From the NCBI RefSeq assembly GCF_051433165.1, contig NZ_JBHMFS010000005.1:124001-188000 (forward strand): a stretch of DNA of 64,000 nucleotides, read 5' to 3'. Origin of the DNA: Falsiroseomonas sp051433165. Lineage in GTDB: Bacteria; Pseudomonadota; Alphaproteobacteria; Acetobacterales; Acetobacteraceae. Positions 55,148 through 64,000 of the stretch are shown one piece after another. Below the pieces are notes generated by a model. That model was not told the DNA's origin and made no database searches. It worked only from the letters and a program-made list of their open reading frames with translations. Made by a program: the position numbers and the translations under genes. Numbering within the stretch: position 1 is the stretch's first letter; every line of letters begins with the position of its first letter.

Positions 55148-56395
55148 TCAGCCCTTGGGCTCCTCCGTCACCGTCTCCGCCCCCGGCGTGATGACGGCGC
55201 CGACCATGGCCGGGGAGGTGGCTGCCATGTCGAAGCTCTCCCGCAATTCCGGCGCGGGGGCGGCGCGCTGGCGCAGGCGCCACAGCACGAAGCCCAGCAG
55301 CCCAACCTGGGTCAGTGCGATGAACAGGAACAGCCCGCCGCCGGGGAAGGACCGCATCAGCAGCGCCGCCCCGATCGGCCCGGCGATGGAGCCCAGCCCG
55401 TTCACCAGCAGCAGGGAGGATGCGGTGCCGACATAATCGGACGGATCCGCATGGTCATAGGCATGCGCGGCCGCGATGGAATAGCAGGGCAGCGCCAGGC
55501 CGCCGAAGCAGGCCGCCAGCACCAGCAGCCAGATGCCTTGCGCTTCCAGCAGCCCCAGCACAAGCCCGACGCAGATCGAGGCCAGCAGTAGCCCGGCCAG
55601 CACGAAGCGCCGGTCCATCCGGTCCGACAGCCGCCCGATCGGCATCTGCGTCACGGCACCAGCCAGCACCGCCGCCGTCATGAACAGCGCGGCGCCGTTC
55701 TCATCCAGCCCGAAGCCGGTGGCGGCCACGGCGCCCAGCCCCCAGAAGGCACCATTCGCCAGCCCCACCATCAGGCTGCCGACCAGCCCGACCGGGGAGG
55801 CGCGCCACAGTTTGCCCGGCCGGAACCGCACATCCGTCACCGGCGCCGGCTGGGGCGACCGGCTGAGCGCCACCGGAATGGCAGCCAGGCTGATCAGGAT
55901 GCCGGCCACGGCGAACAGCTCGAACCCCGCCACCGGATAGGCCAGCACCATCATCTGCCCCGCCGCGATGGCGGCGTGGTTGATCATCACATAGGTGCCG
56001 AGCAGCAGGCCGCGGGTGGTGTTGGTGGCGCGGTCGTTCAGCCAGGATTCCACCACCAGGTAGAACACGGCCAGGCCGTAGCCGAAGCCGAAGCGCATCA
56101 CCGCCCAGGCGACCTCCCCCACCAGCAGCGGATAGGCGAAGGCGACGGCGGAGACGCCGCAGACCACGGCGGCGAAGGCGCGGATATGCCCCGCCCGCCC
56201 CACCAGGTGCGGCCCATGCAGGCAGCCCGCCACGAAGCCCGCGAAATAAGCCGAGCCGAGCAGCCCGATGGCCACCGGCCCGAACCCCTCCGCCACGCCA
56301 CGCAGCGGCAGCAGCAGGGTCAGCAGCCCATGTCCCGTCAGCAGCAGCGCAACGCCAGCAAACAGCGAACTGGCGGAAAGCAGGACTTTCGACAT
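55148..56395 (-). CDS. MFS transporter (YcaD/UMF-like sugar-type facilitator)
   Basis: A 415-residue inner-membrane transporter with 12 predicted helices. Blocks such as HGLLTLLLPLRGVAEGFGP, YFAGFVAGCLHGP, VVESWLNDRATNTTRGLLLG and QMPIGRLSDRMDRR match the YcaD-like MFS group. The last 30 residues are a cytoplasmic tail. Substrate is not known; members are assigned to amino acids, sugars or drugs. It lies 6 bp downstream of the BCCT gene on the same strand and ends 17 bp from the convergent kinase stop. Confidence 0.85.
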   Translation of the reverse strand: MSKVLLSASSLFAGVALLLTGHGLLTLLLPLRGVAEGFGPVAIGLLGSAYFAGFVAGCLHGPHLVGRAGHIRAFAAVVCGVSAVAFAYPLLVGEVAWAVMRFGFGYGLAVFYLVVESWLNDRATNTTRGLLLGTYVMINHAAIAAGQMMVLAYPVAGFELFAVAGILISLAAIPVALSRSPQPAPVTDVRFRPGKLWRASPVGLVGSLMVGLANGAFWGLGAVAATGFGLDENGAALFMTAAVLAGAVTQMPIGRLSDRMDRRFVLAGLLLASICVGLVLGLLEAQGIWLLVLAACFGGLALPCYSIAAAHAYDHADPSDYVGTASSLLLVNGLGSIAGPIGAALLMRSFPGGGLFLFIALTQVGLLGFVLWRLRQRAAPAPELRESFDMAATSPAMVGAVITPGAETVTEEPKG

Positions 56396-56401
56396 GCGGC
56401 C

Positions 56402-58354
56402 TCAGCGAGCTGCGCGTACCAGGGCGCGGTCCAGCACGGCCATGACATCACCGATGATGTCATCCCGCGTCCAGCCGAACACGTCATAACCCGCACCCGC
56501 CACCTCCGCGCGCCACCAGCGATGGCGGCTGGCCTCGGTGGGCTGCGCGCCCGCCAGGGCGAAGGCGGCTTCCTTCATGGCGCGAAGCTGCACCGCATAG
56601 GTGAAGCGCGCACCACCCGGCAGGTCTGCCGCCAGCGCGGCGCGGCCATCCCCGGCCACCAGATCCGCCTGGCCGCCGCGCTTGCGGATTTCCTCCGCCA
56701 CCGCTTCCAGCGCCGGGCGGATGGCGGCATCCAGGTGCCGTTCCGCCGTGACGCGGTTCGGGCGGTGCAGCGCCGCGCCCAGCCGCTGCTGCCAGCCATC
56801 GGCCGCCGCTGGGGCGCGGGCCGGCGCATGGCCGGTGCGCGTGCCTTCCTCCTCGTTCAGCGCGCGCATCAGCCCCCAGGTCGCGATCAGCATGATCGCG
56901 GTGAAGGGCAGCGCGCCGATCAGGGACGCGGTCTGCAAGGCCGAAAGCCCGCCTGCCAGCAGCAGCACCGCCGCCAGCGCGCCGATGGCGACGCACCAGA
57001 AGATGCGCTGCCAGACCGGATTCTCCTCCGACCCGCCGGAGGCGATGGTATCCACCACCAGCGCCGCGCTGTCGGCGGAGGTGACGAAGAAGGTCACGAT
57101 CAACAGCGTCGCCACCCAGCCGGTGATGGCGGAAAGCGGCTGCGCCTCCAGGAAGCGGAACAGTGCGCTGGTCACGTCGGCCCCCACCGCAGCCGAAAGC
57201 CAGCCGTCCTGCGCCATGTCCATCTGGATGGCGGTGTTTCCGAAGATGGTCATCCAGGCAAAGGTGAAGCCGGCCGGCGCCACCAGCACGCCGAGTACGA
57301 ATTCCTTGATGGTCCGCCCGCGGCTGATGCGGGCGATGAACATGCCGACGAAGGGCGACCAGGCGATCCACCAGGCCCAGTACAGCAGGGTCCAGCCGCC
57401 GAGCCAGCCGGAGGGTTCATAGGCGTGCAGCCGGAAGGTGCGGCCGACGATATCCGCCAGGTAGGCGCCGGTGTTCTGCACATAGGCCTGCACCAGGAAC
57501 AAGGTCGGCCCGGTCGCCAGCACGAACACCATCAGCCCGAGCGCGAGGCCGAGGTTCAGGATCGACAGCCGCCGGATGCCGGCATCCAGCCCGAGCATGA
57601 CGGATACGAGCGCGATGGCGATGATCCCCGCGATCAACGCCACCTGCACCCAGGGGCCGGTCGGCATGCCGGTGAGATGCGCCAGCCCCGCATTGGCCTG
57701 CGCCGCGCCATAGCCGAGCGAGGTGGCGACGCCGAGCATGGTGCCGATCACCGCGAAGCTGTCCACCACATGCCCCGGCCAGCCCCGGAAGCGCTCGCCG
57801 AGGAAGGGATACAGCGCGGAGCGCAGGGTCAGCGGCAGGCCGCGGCGGAAGCCGAAATAGGCCAGCACCAGGCCCACCATGGCGTAGACCGCCCAGGCAT
57901 GCAGGCCCCAATGGAAGAAGGTGGACACCATCGCCTCCCGCGCCGCGCCGAAGCTCTGGGCGGTGCCTGCGGTGCCGGGGGGCGGGGCGGCGTAGTGCAT
58001 CACCGGCTCGGCGACGCCGAAGAACATCAGGCCGATGCCCATGCCCGCGCTGAACAGCATGGCGAACCAGGAGCCATTGCCGAATTCCGGCGTCTCGTCA
58101 TCCGCGCCGAGGCGGACGCCGCCATGCCGGCCGAAGGCGAGCAGAAGGGCGGCGACCAGGAAGATCGCGACCGCCAACATGTAGAACCAGCCGAAGCTCT
58201 GGATCACCCAGGCCTGCGCCGCGGTGAAGGTGCCGGCGGCGCGTTCCGGCCACAGGCCGGCAAAAAGAACAAGCGCCAGCAGAACGAAGCCGGCGGATAG
58301 AAACACCGGCCAGCAGATGCTGGATTGCGAAGGAGATGGCCGGGGCTCAGCCAT
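56402..58354 (-). CDS. BCCT-family betaine/choline/carnitine transporter
   Basis: A 650-residue secondary transporter with 12 membrane helices and a C-terminal cytoplasmic domain of about 120 residues, an arrangement shared with E. coli BetT. The signature is SPFVGMFIARISRGRTIKEF; the Trp-rich helix is LYWAWWIAWSPFVG. Early blocks are WFAMLFSAGMGIGLMFFG and FFHWGLHAWAVYAMVG. BCCT proteins import quaternary ammonium compounds for osmoprotection or as nutrients. The C-terminal domain in BetT-like members regulates osmotic activation. ATG 58354 is chosen from the start of the signal-free N-terminus. It is followed by the MFS gene, likely in one transcript. Confidence 0.9.
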   Translation of the reverse strand: MAEPRPSPSQSSICWPVFLSAGFVLLALVLFAGLWPERAAGTFTAAQAWVIQSFGWFYMLAVAIFLVAALLLAFGRHGGVRLGADDETPEFGNGSWFAMLFSAGMGIGLMFFGVAEPVMHYAAPPPGTAGTAQSFGAAREAMVSTFFHWGLHAWAVYAMVGLVLAYFGFRRGLPLTLRSALYPFLGERFRGWPGHVVDSFAVIGTMLGVATSLGYGAAQANAGLAHLTGMPTGPWVQVALIAGIIAIALVSVMLGLDAGIRRLSILNLGLALGLMVFVLATGPTLFLVQAYVQNTGAYLADIVGRTFRLHAYEPSGWLGGWTLLYWAWWIAWSPFVGMFIARISRGRTIKEFVLGVLVAPAGFTFAWMTIFGNTAIQMDMAQDGWLSAAVGADVTSALFRFLEAQPLSAITGWVATLLIVTFFVTSADSAALVVDTIASGGSEENPVWQRIFWCVAIGALAAVLLLAGGLSALQTASLIGALPFTAIMLIATWGLMRALNEEEGTRTGHAPARAPAAADGWQQRLGAALHRPNRVTAERHLDAAIRPALEAVAEEIRKRGGQADLVAGDGRAALAADLPGGARFTYAVQLRAMKEAAFALAGAQPTEASRHRWWRAEVAGAGYDVFGWTRDDIIGDVMAVLDRALVRAAR

Positions 58355-58540
58355 GGCGAGGCTGAATGTGACTATCGAGGAACATCATGCGGGCGCCTTT
58401 TCCCTGGTTTAATTTAGGACAGGCGACCCAGCATAGGCCGATTGGCGGGCCCAGGAAACCGAACAGGTCACAATGACGCGGCTATTCAGGCCCGTTTGCG
58501 TTCAAGCCCGCGTGGTCAAGCCCGCCCGGTCAAGAAAGTG

Positions 58541-59197
58541 TCACGCGGCTTCAAGGTCGCGCGCGGCCATCATCTGCCGGAAGGCGGGGCGTGCATGGCA
58601 GGCGGTGATCCAGGCCTGCACATGCCGCGCCCCGGTGAACAATTCCGGTGCGGGCAGGGCGTAGCGCACCACCTCCGCCACATTGATATCCGCCACCGTG
58701 AAGCGGCCGCCGACCAGATGGCCTGTGGCGACCAGCGCCTGGTCGAGCACGGCCATGAGCGAGCGCAGCGCAGCGATGGCGGCCTCTGCCTTGGCCGCGT
58801 CGCGCTCGGCGGGCGGCTTGCCCACGCGGTTGTATAGGATCTCGATGCTGTGCGGCTCGAACCCGGTCGCGGCCCAGAACGACCACATGCCCATCAGCCC
58901 ATCCTCCGCCGCATCGGCCGGACCCAGCGTGCCGCCATAGGTGCGGGCGAGGTACAGGTTGATGGCGAGGCTTTCGTGCAGCACCAGCGCGCCATCCACC
59001 AGCGACGGGATCTGGCCGTTCGGGTTCACCGCCCGGAATTCCGGGCTGCGCGTGTTCAGCGGCGCATCCGGCGCATCCGGGTCCGCCAGGCGATAGGCCT
59101 GGATCACCGGCACATGCTTGAATTCCAGCCCCGCCTCATGCGCCAGCCACACATTGCGGGAGGCGCGGGAGCGCAGGCAGCCATAGATCGTCAGCAT
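58541..59197 (-). CDS. Glutathione S-transferase family protein
   Basis: A 218-residue GST. The thioredoxin-fold N-terminal half has RASRNVWLAHEAGLEFKHV, VNPNGQIPSLVDGALVLHES and AINLYLARTYGG; the helical half has FTVADINVAEVVRYAL and HVQAWITACHARPAFRQMM. It uses Ser or Cys at the start (CLRSRASRN) rather than Tyr. It begins 5 bp after the M24 peptidase stop on the same strand and may be translated with it. No specific substrate is inferable. It is unlike the YfcG-like GST at 39.8 kb in sequence. Confidence 0.88.
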   Translation of the reverse strand: MLTIYGCLRSRASRNVWLAHEAGLEFKHVPVIQAYRLADPDAPDAPLNTRSPEFRAVNPNGQIPSLVDGALVLHESLAINLYLARTYGGTLGPADAAEDGLMGMWSFWAATGFEPHSIEILYNRVGKPPAERDAAKAEAAIAALRSLMAVLDQALVATGHLVGGRFTVADINVAEVVRYALPAPELFTGARHVQAWITACHARPAFRQMMAARDLEAA

Positions 59198-59202
59198 CGG
59201 GG

Positions 59203-60417
59203 TCAGTCCTGTGCGAAGGGATCATCGACGGATTTCGCCGGCTGCGTCAGCCAGGCGGCGCCCGTCTCCGTGATGACGATGTGGTCTTCCAGCCGGATGC
59301 CGAATTCGCCGTAGATGGCGATGGTCGGCTCGATGCTGCCGGTGACGCCGGGGGCGAGGATTTCCTTGCCGCCCTTCACGAAATACGGCCCCTCATGCAC
59401 ATCCATGCCGATGCCATGCCCCGCGCGATGCGGCAGGCCCGGCGTCTTGTGCCCGGGGCCGAAGCCCGCAGCCACCACCACGCCACGCACCGCATCATCG
59501 ATCGCCCCGCCGGTGATGCCCGGCTTCGCCACCGCGATGCCGGCCGCCTGCGCCGCATGGTCCAGGTTCCAGATATCGCGCTGGCGCTGGGTCGGCGTGC
59601 CGAAGACGTAGCTGCGGGTGATGTCGGAGACATAGCCATGCAGCGGCGCGCCGACATCGATCAGCACCACATCGCCATCCTTCAACACCTGCGGATAGGG
59701 CACGCCATGCGGATAGGCCGTGGCTTCCCCGAACAATGCGATGGAAAACGCAGGGCCACCATCGAAGCCGGCCTTGCGATGCGCGGCGGCGAGGAACTCG
59801 CCAACCTCCGTCGTCGTCACGCCCTCGTGCAGGCCACGGGCGGCGGCGGCCTGGATATCCAGCGTCATTCCCATCGCCTGGCGCAGCAGCGCCACCTCAT
59901 GCTCCGTCTTGCGCTGGCGGAGGAAGCCGGTAACGGGGCCGGAGGCGATGAAATGATGGTTCGGCAGCGCGGCGCGCAAACCTTCCGCGACGAAGACCCG
60001 CGCCATGTCATCCAGCGCCACGGTGCCGCCGGCCACGTCGCCCGCGCGCAGGATGTCGGAAAACAGCGCGTAGGGGTCCTCATCCTCCTCCCAGCCGCGG
60101 ACCTCGCCGGGCAAAGTGAGCATGGTCTTCAGCTTCTCCACCTCGAATTCCGGGCAGAGATAGGTCAGCGGGCCGCGCACCGGCAGCACGGCGCCGACCG
60201 GGCGCTCGGACTGGCCATGCTTCAGGCCGGTCATCCAGGCGAGGTTGGTCGTGCCATCCAGCCACAGCGCCGCAATGCCAAGTTCCGCCATGCGCGCCTG
60301 GGCGCGTTCGACGCGGCGCGCATGTTCCTCCGCCCCGATCGGCGGCACCGCATCCCGCTGGTTGCGGATGCCCGCGAGTTCGGTTGCGAAATCCGATCCG
60401 CCGACGCCGATGGTCAT
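59203..60417 (-). CDS. M24-family peptidase (Xaa-Pro aminopeptidase-like)
   Basis: A 404-residue dinuclear metalloenzyme of the pita-bread fold. Residues 1-160 form the creatinase-like N-terminal domain and 165-400 the catalytic domain. Metal ligands are Asp residues in LIDVGAPLHGYVSDITRSY, His in HRAGHGIGMDVHEGP, Glu in GSIEPTIAIYGEFG and Glu in RLEDHIVIT. Members cleave Xaa-Pro peptides or hydrolyse creatine-like amides. The ATG at 60417 overlaps the stop of the ABC-F gene by 4 bp (ATGA), and the GST gene follows after 5 bp, giving a three-gene unit uup, peptidase, GST. Confidence 0.88.
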   Translation of the reverse strand: MTIGVGGSDFATELAGIRNQRDAVPPIGAEEHARRVERAQARMAELGIAALWLDGTTNLAWMTGLKHGQSERPVGAVLPVRGPLTYLCPEFEVEKLKTMLTLPGEVRGWEEDEDPYALFSDILRAGDVAGGTVALDDMARVFVAEGLRAALPNHHFIASGPVTGFLRQRKTEHEVALLRQAMGMTLDIQAAAARGLHEGVTTTEVGEFLAAAHRKAGFDGGPAFSIALFGEATAYPHGVPYPQVLKDGDVVLIDVGAPLHGYVSDITRSYVFGTPTQRQRDIWNLDHAAQAAGIAVAKPGITGGAIDDAVRGVVVAAGFGPGHKTPGLPHRAGHGIGMDVHEGPYFVKGGKEILAPGVTGSIEPTIAIYGEFGIRLEDHIVITETGAAWLTQPAKSVDDPFAQD

Positions 60418-62228
60418 CGCTCGATCTCCTCCCGCAGCATTTCGAGCCTCAGCCAATCTTCCTCGGCCGCCTCGCGTTCCGCCTGCTTCTTCGCCAGCAG
60501 GTTGCTGCGCGCCGCGAAGCCGGGCGGGTCGTTGGTGTACAGCGCGGGGTCGGCCAGCGCCTTCTGCAACAGGCCGATTTCCTTCTCCAGCAGCGCGATG
60601 CGCGTCGGCAGGGATTCCAGCGCGTGCTTGTCCTTGAAGGACATCTTGGCTTTCGATACCGCGCGCGGCGCGTCCACGGTGCCGCGCTCCGCCGCGGCGG
60701 CGGCGGCGGCCGCGCGCGCCTTGGCCTGCACGCCGCGGCCGCGCTGCGCCACCATGTCGGAATAGCCGCCGGCATAATCCTGCCAGCCGCCGTTGCCCTC
60801 GCTGACGATCACATTGGTCGCGACGCGGTCGAGGAAGTCGCGGTCATGGCTGACGACGATGACGGTGCCGGAATACTCGGCCAGCAATTCCTGCAACAGG
60901 TCGAGCGTTTCCAGGTCCAGGTCGTTGGTCGGCTCGTCCAGCACCAGCAGGTTGGACGGCGTCGCCAGCGCGCGCGCAAGCATCAGCCGCCCGCGCTCGC
61001 CACCCGACAGTGCCGAAACCGGCGTCCGCGCCTGTTCCGGCAAAAACAGGAAGTCCTTCATGTAGCCGATGACGTGCTTCACCTCGCCGCCGATCCGCAC
61101 CTGATCGCCGGAGCCGCCGGTCAGCGCCGATTGCAGGGTGGTGTCAGGGTCCAGGCTGTCCCGATTCTGGTCCATCGTGACCATCTCCAGGCTCGCGCCC
61201 AGCCGCACGCGCCCCTCATCCGGCTTCAGCGCGCCGGTCAGCAGGTTCAGCAGCGTCGTCTTGCCCGCACCATTCGGCCCGACGATGCCCACCCGGTCGC
61301 CGCGCATGATCCGCGTGGAGAAATCCCGCACCACCGGCGCCGCATCGCCATAGGCCTTGGTGACGCCTTCCAGCGCCGCGACCAGGCTGCCGGAGGCATC
61401 ACCCTCGCTGGCTGCCATCCGCACCGTACCCGGCGCCGTGATCCGCTCGCGGTGCCGCTTGCGCAGGTCCTGAAGCCCGGACAGGCGCTTCACATTGCGC
61501 TTGCGCCGCGCGGTCACGCCGTAGCGCAGCCAATGCTCCTCCCGCACGATCTTGCGGGCCAGCTTGTGGGCCTGCATTTCCTCCTCTTCGAGCACCTGGT
61601 CCCGCCAGGCCTCGAAATGGGCGAAACCCTGGTCGAGCCGCCGGGTGGTGCCGCGGTCGAGCCAGACCATCGACTTGGAAAGTCGTTCCAGGAAGCGCCG
61701 GTCGTGGCTGATCAGCACCAGCGCGCTGCGCAGCGGGCCCAGTTCCTGTTCCAGCCATTCGATCGCCGGCAGGTCCAGGTGGTTGGTCGGCTCATCCAGC
61801 AGCAGGATGTCCGGCTCCGGCGCTAGCACCCGCGCCAGCGCCGCACGCCGCGCCTCTCCGCCGGAGAGGTTGTCCGGGTGTTCCTCCCCCGTCAGCCCGA
61901 GGCCTTCAAGCAAAACCCGCGCACGATGCGGGTCATCGCCCGGGCCGAGGCCGGCGGCGACATAGGCGCCCGTCGTCGCAAAGCCCGCCAAATCCGGCTC
62001 CTGCGGCAAATAGCGGATGGTCGCCCCCGGCTGGGTGAAGACCGTGCCGGCATCGGATTCGATGATGCCGGCGGCGATCTTCAGCAGCGTTGATTTGCCC
62101 GATCCGTTGCGGCCGACCAGCGCCAGCCGGTCCCCCGCCGAGACGGCAATCTCCGCCCCATCCAGCAATTGGGTGGAGCCGAGACGCAGGCGGATGTCGC
62201 GAAGATGCAGCAGGGGGGGCAGGGCCAT
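60414..62228 (-). CDS. uup: ABC-F ATPase, Uup type
   Basis: A 604-residue soluble ATPase with two ABC domains. Walker A sites are GRNGSGKST and GPNGAGKTT; signatures are LSGGEARRAALARVL and LSGGERGRLMLARAL; Walker B sites are ILLLDEPTNHLD and LLVLDEPTNDLD. Between them lies a linker with basic residues, ARRKRNVKRLSGLQDL. The C-terminal coiled coil of about 70 residues (TRIALLEKEIGLLQKAL...) is the Uup-type DNA-binding tail. Uup acts on ribosomes or branched DNA to lower precise transposon excision. ATG 62228 diverges from the methyltransferase gene with a 46-bp gap. Confidence 0.9.
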   Translation of the reverse strand: MALPPLLHLRDIRLRLGSTQLLDGAEIAVSAGDRLALVGRNGSGKSTLLKIAAGIIESDAGTVFTQPGATIRYLPQEPDLAGFATTGAYVAAGLGPGDDPHRARVLLEGLGLTGEEHPDNLSGGEARRAALARVLAPEPDILLLDEPTNHLDLPAIEWLEQELGPLRSALVLISHDRRFLERLSKSMVWLDRGTTRRLDQGFAHFEAWRDQVLEEEEMQAHKLARKIVREEHWLRYGVTARRKRNVKRLSGLQDLRKRHRERITAPGTVRMAASEGDASGSLVAALEGVTKAYGDAAPVVRDFSTRIMRGDRVGIVGPNGAGKTTLLNLLTGALKPDEGRVRLGASLEMVTMDQNRDSLDPDTTLQSALTGGSGDQVRIGGEVKHVIGYMKDFLFLPEQARTPVSALSGGERGRLMLARALATPSNLLVLDEPTNDLDLETLDLLQELLAEYSGTVIVVSHDRDFLDRVATNVIVSEGNGGWQDYAGGYSDMVAQRGRGVQAKARAAAAAAAAERGTVDAPRAVSKAKMSFKDKHALESLPTRIALLEKEIGLLQKALADPALYTNDPPGFAARSNLLAKKQAEREAAEEDWLRLEMLREEIER

Positions 62229-62274
62229 GGCGGGGGATTGCGTGCCACGGCGCCGCGCGTCAAGCATCGCGGCC

Positions 62275-63957
62275 GTGACCGAAGCCGCCTATGGATCCTC
62301 CGCCAACCCGCATCTGCTGGCGCGCATTCCGCTGGATGCGCGGCGCGTGCTGGATGTCGGCTGCGGCGCCGGGGCGCTGGGCGCCGCGTTCCGCCGCCGC
62401 AATCCAACGGCGCGACTGGAGGCGGTGGAGACGGACCCGGCCTTGGCCACGCTGGCGGAGGCGCATTACGACGCGGTGCATCGCCTGGATATCGAGGCCT
62501 CGCCCCCGCCCGTGCCCGAAGGCAGCCTGGCTGCGCTGGTCTTCGGTGATGTGCTGGAACATCTGCGCGACCCCTGGGCGGTGCTGAAGCGGGACGCCGC
62601 GCTGCTGGCGGAAGACGGCGTGCTGCTGGCCTGCGTGCCCAATATCGAGCACTGGTCCTTTGCCGCCCGCCTGCTTGGTGGCACATGGCGCTATGAGGAA
62701 TCCGGCCTGTTCGACCGCACCCATCTGCGCTGGTTCACCCGCGATGCGATGCGCCAGGCGCTGGAGGCGGCCGGCCTGGTGCCGCTGGAAATCGTGCCCC
62801 GCATCTTCGACCTGCCCCGCGCCAAGGCCTTCGCCCAGGCAATCGAACCGGCACTGACCGCCCTCGGCACGACGCGGGAGGACTGGCTGCGCCGCTCCGC
62901 CCCGCTGCAATATGTCTGGCGCGCCGGGCGCCGGCGGCCCACGCCGATGGTGCTGGTGGCCCGCACGCTGCGCCCGGTGGGCGGGGTGAATGATGTGCGC
63001 GTGCTGCAGCCCTTCGCCGCGCTCGCCACGCGTCCCGGAATCGCCACCCGCGCCGGCCAGAATGCCGAATTGCCGAGGCTGGAGCCGGAGGTGCCGCGCA
63101 TCCTGATCCTCCAGCGCCGCCTGCTGGATCGCCCGGACAGCGTGGACTACCTGCGCGCGCTGCGGGCCACCGGCGCCGTGCTGTTGCAGGAATTCGACGA
63201 TGACCCGGCGCATTGGCCCTCCATCGCCGGGAATGACCACCTCGCCTTTCGCGGCGTGCATGCGGTGCAGACCTCCACCACGCCGCTGCGTGACCTGTTT
63301 TCCGGCTTCAACGACGAGATCGCGGTCTTCCCGAATGCGCTCGCGGAATTGCCCGAGCCCGCCAATTTCCGGGACCCGTCACGGCTGACACTGTTCTTCG
63401 GCGCGCTCAACCGCCAGGCGGACATCGCCCCCTTCCTGCCCATGCTGAACCAGGTGCTCGCCGAGGCCGGCGACCGCCTCGCGGTGGAGGTTGTGCACGA
63501 CCAGGCGAGCTTCGCCGCGCTCGACACGCCGCACAAACGCTTCACCCCCACCACGGACTATGCCGGCTACCGCAAGCTGATGGCCGGTTGCGAGCTGGCC
63601 TTCCTGCCGCTGGCCGATACCCGCTTCAACCGCATGAAATCGGACCTCAAGGCCATCGAAGCCGGTGGCCACCGCCTGTGCTGCCTGGCCAGCCCCGTGG
63701 TTTATGCCGGCAGCCTGCGCCATGGCGAGACCGGGCTGATCGTGCCGGATGCCGCGAGCCTCGGCCGCGAATTGCGCGCCTTGCTCGCCGAACCCGCCCG
63801 TGCGCTGGCGATTGGCGAGGCGGCACGGGCCTGGGTGCGGGGGGAACGGCTGATGGCGCGGCAGGTGGCGCCACGGCTGGATTGGTATCGCAGCCTCTGG
63901 GCGCGGCGCGCGGCGCTGGATGCGGCGCTGCTCAAACGCGTGCCGGGTCTTGGGTAG
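62275..63957 (+). CDS. SAM methyltransferase fused to a glycosyltransferase
   Basis: A 560-residue fusion. Residues 1-210 are a class I methyltransferase: VLDVGCGAGALGAAF is motif I, LVFGDVLEHLRDPWAVLK is motif IV, and the block GTWRYEESGLFDRTHLRWF is common in O-antigen and lipopolysaccharide-related enzymes. Residues about 235-560 are a glycosyltransferase-like part: ILQRRLLDRPDSVDYLRAL, LTLFFGALNRQADIAPFLP, LPLADTRFNRMKSDLKAIEA and LRHGETGLIVPDA. GTG 62275 is preferred; an upstream ATG at 62227 would overlap the uup start. Such fusions act in polysaccharide assembly. No other polysaccharide gene is in the window. Confidence 0.84.
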   Translation: MTEAAYGSSANPHLLARIPLDARRVLDVGCGAGALGAAFRRRNPTARLEAVETDPALATLAEAHYDAVHRLDIEASPPPVPEGSLAALVFGDVLEHLRDPWAVLKRDAALLAEDGVLLACVPNIEHWSFAARLLGGTWRYEESGLFDRTHLRWFTRDAMRQALEAAGLVPLEIVPRIFDLPRAKAFAQAIEPALTALGTTREDWLRRSAPLQYVWRAGRRRPTPMVLVARTLRPVGGVNDVRVLQPFAALATRPGIATRAGQNAELPRLEPEVPRILILQRRLLDRPDSVDYLRALRATGAVLLQEFDDDPAHWPSIAGNDHLAFRGVHAVQTSTTPLRDLFSGFNDEIAVFPNALAELPEPANFRDPSRLTLFFGALNRQADIAPFLPMLNQVLAEAGDRLAVEVVHDQASFAALDTPHKRFTPTTDYAGYRKLMAGCELAFLPLADTRFNRMKSDLKAIEAGGHRLCCLASPVVYAGSLRHGETGLIVPDAASLGRELRALLAEPARALAIGEAARAWVRGERLMARQVAPRLDWYRSLWARRAALDAALLKRVPGLG

Positions 63958-63960
63958 GCC

Positions 63961-64000
63961 TCAGCGTCCCCACTGCCATTCCATGCTGATGCCCACCCGC
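63961..64000 (-). CDS. C-terminal end of a further gene (probable outer-membrane beta-barrel)
   Basis: On the minus strand the last 12 codons read GISMEWQWGR and stop at the TGA at 63963-63961. Alternating hydrophobic residues with aromatic ends are typical of the terminal strand of outer-membrane barrels, but only the tail is present. The stop is 3 bp from that of the methyltransferase fusion, convergent. The rest of the gene is beyond the window. Confidence 0.4.
   Translation of the reverse strand, partial: RVGISMEWQWGR

Noticed and set aside
55976..58300. A 774-codon open frame opposite the BCCT and MFS genes
   Set aside because: The opposite strand codes for obvious membrane proteins; this frame gives an artificial, very charged protein.

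Overview
The window is chromosomal DNA of very high G+C content from what looks like an alphaproteobacterium of the Acetobacteraceae (Roseomonas-like). This is inferred from the G+C-rich codon use, the many ABC/TTT-type binding proteins, the EgtB/EgtD pair without EgtA, the HWE-family sensor kinase and a promoter matching the alphaproteobacterial EcfG stress consensus. Assignment below family level is a guess. No phage, insertion sequence, integrase, plasmid function or CRISPR array was seen.

Left part (1-9.8 kb): a circularly permuted ATP-grasp protein, an alpha-E protein and an Anbu proteasome-like peptidase form a compact set without the transglutaminase that often accompanies them. A small lipoprotein (with an EcfG-like promoter) and an OmpA-domain protein diverge from each other. 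A minus-strand set then carries an orphan NMT1-type binding protein, a creatininase-family hydrolase and two paralogous FAD-linked oxidases with overlapping genes. Two decayed fragments (Rieske oxygenase N-terminus, 2-hydroxyacid dehydrogenase C-terminus) are fused at about 9517.

Stress and storage block (9.8-20.3 kb): a DapA-superfamily protein with altered active site, egtB-egtD (ergothioneine), glgX facing away from treZ-treY (trehalose from maltodextrins), and an HU protein with a perfect palindromic terminator.

Catabolic middle (20.3-39.6 kb): aldehyde dehydrogenase, 2-hydroxyacid dehydrogenase, SDR and flavodoxin-like reductase; a complete carbohydrate ABC importer (ATPase, binding protein, two permeases); a decayed Bcr/CflA-type MFS gene; an E1 alpha/beta 2-oxoacid dehydrogenase pair; then a same-direction series with an unrecognised internally duplicated protein, a ThDP enzyme, an acyl-CoA synthetase, an amidohydrolase and two tandem polysaccharide-deacetylase-like hydrolases. 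The substrate of this series is not evident.

Right part (39.7-64 kb): YfcG-like GST, tRNA-Ser(GCT), glpD, a DksA/TraR zinc finger, a LysR regulator divergent from a class III aminotransferase, nitroreductase, an orphan Bug-type binding protein divergent from an NTF2-like protein, a 70-residue protein with a very strong ribosome binding site, a complete branched-chain-type ABC importer with a GAF protein coupled to its end, an HWE histidine kinase with a C-terminal receiver, MFS and BCCT transporters, a second GST, an M24 peptidase coupled to the ABC-F ATPase Uup, and a methyltransferase-glycosyltransferase fusion. Repeats are limited to palindromic intergenic elements, including one core shared by 24.57 kb and 50.42 kb. 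Gene starts were chosen by ribosome binding sites, overlap with neighbours and family start motifs.
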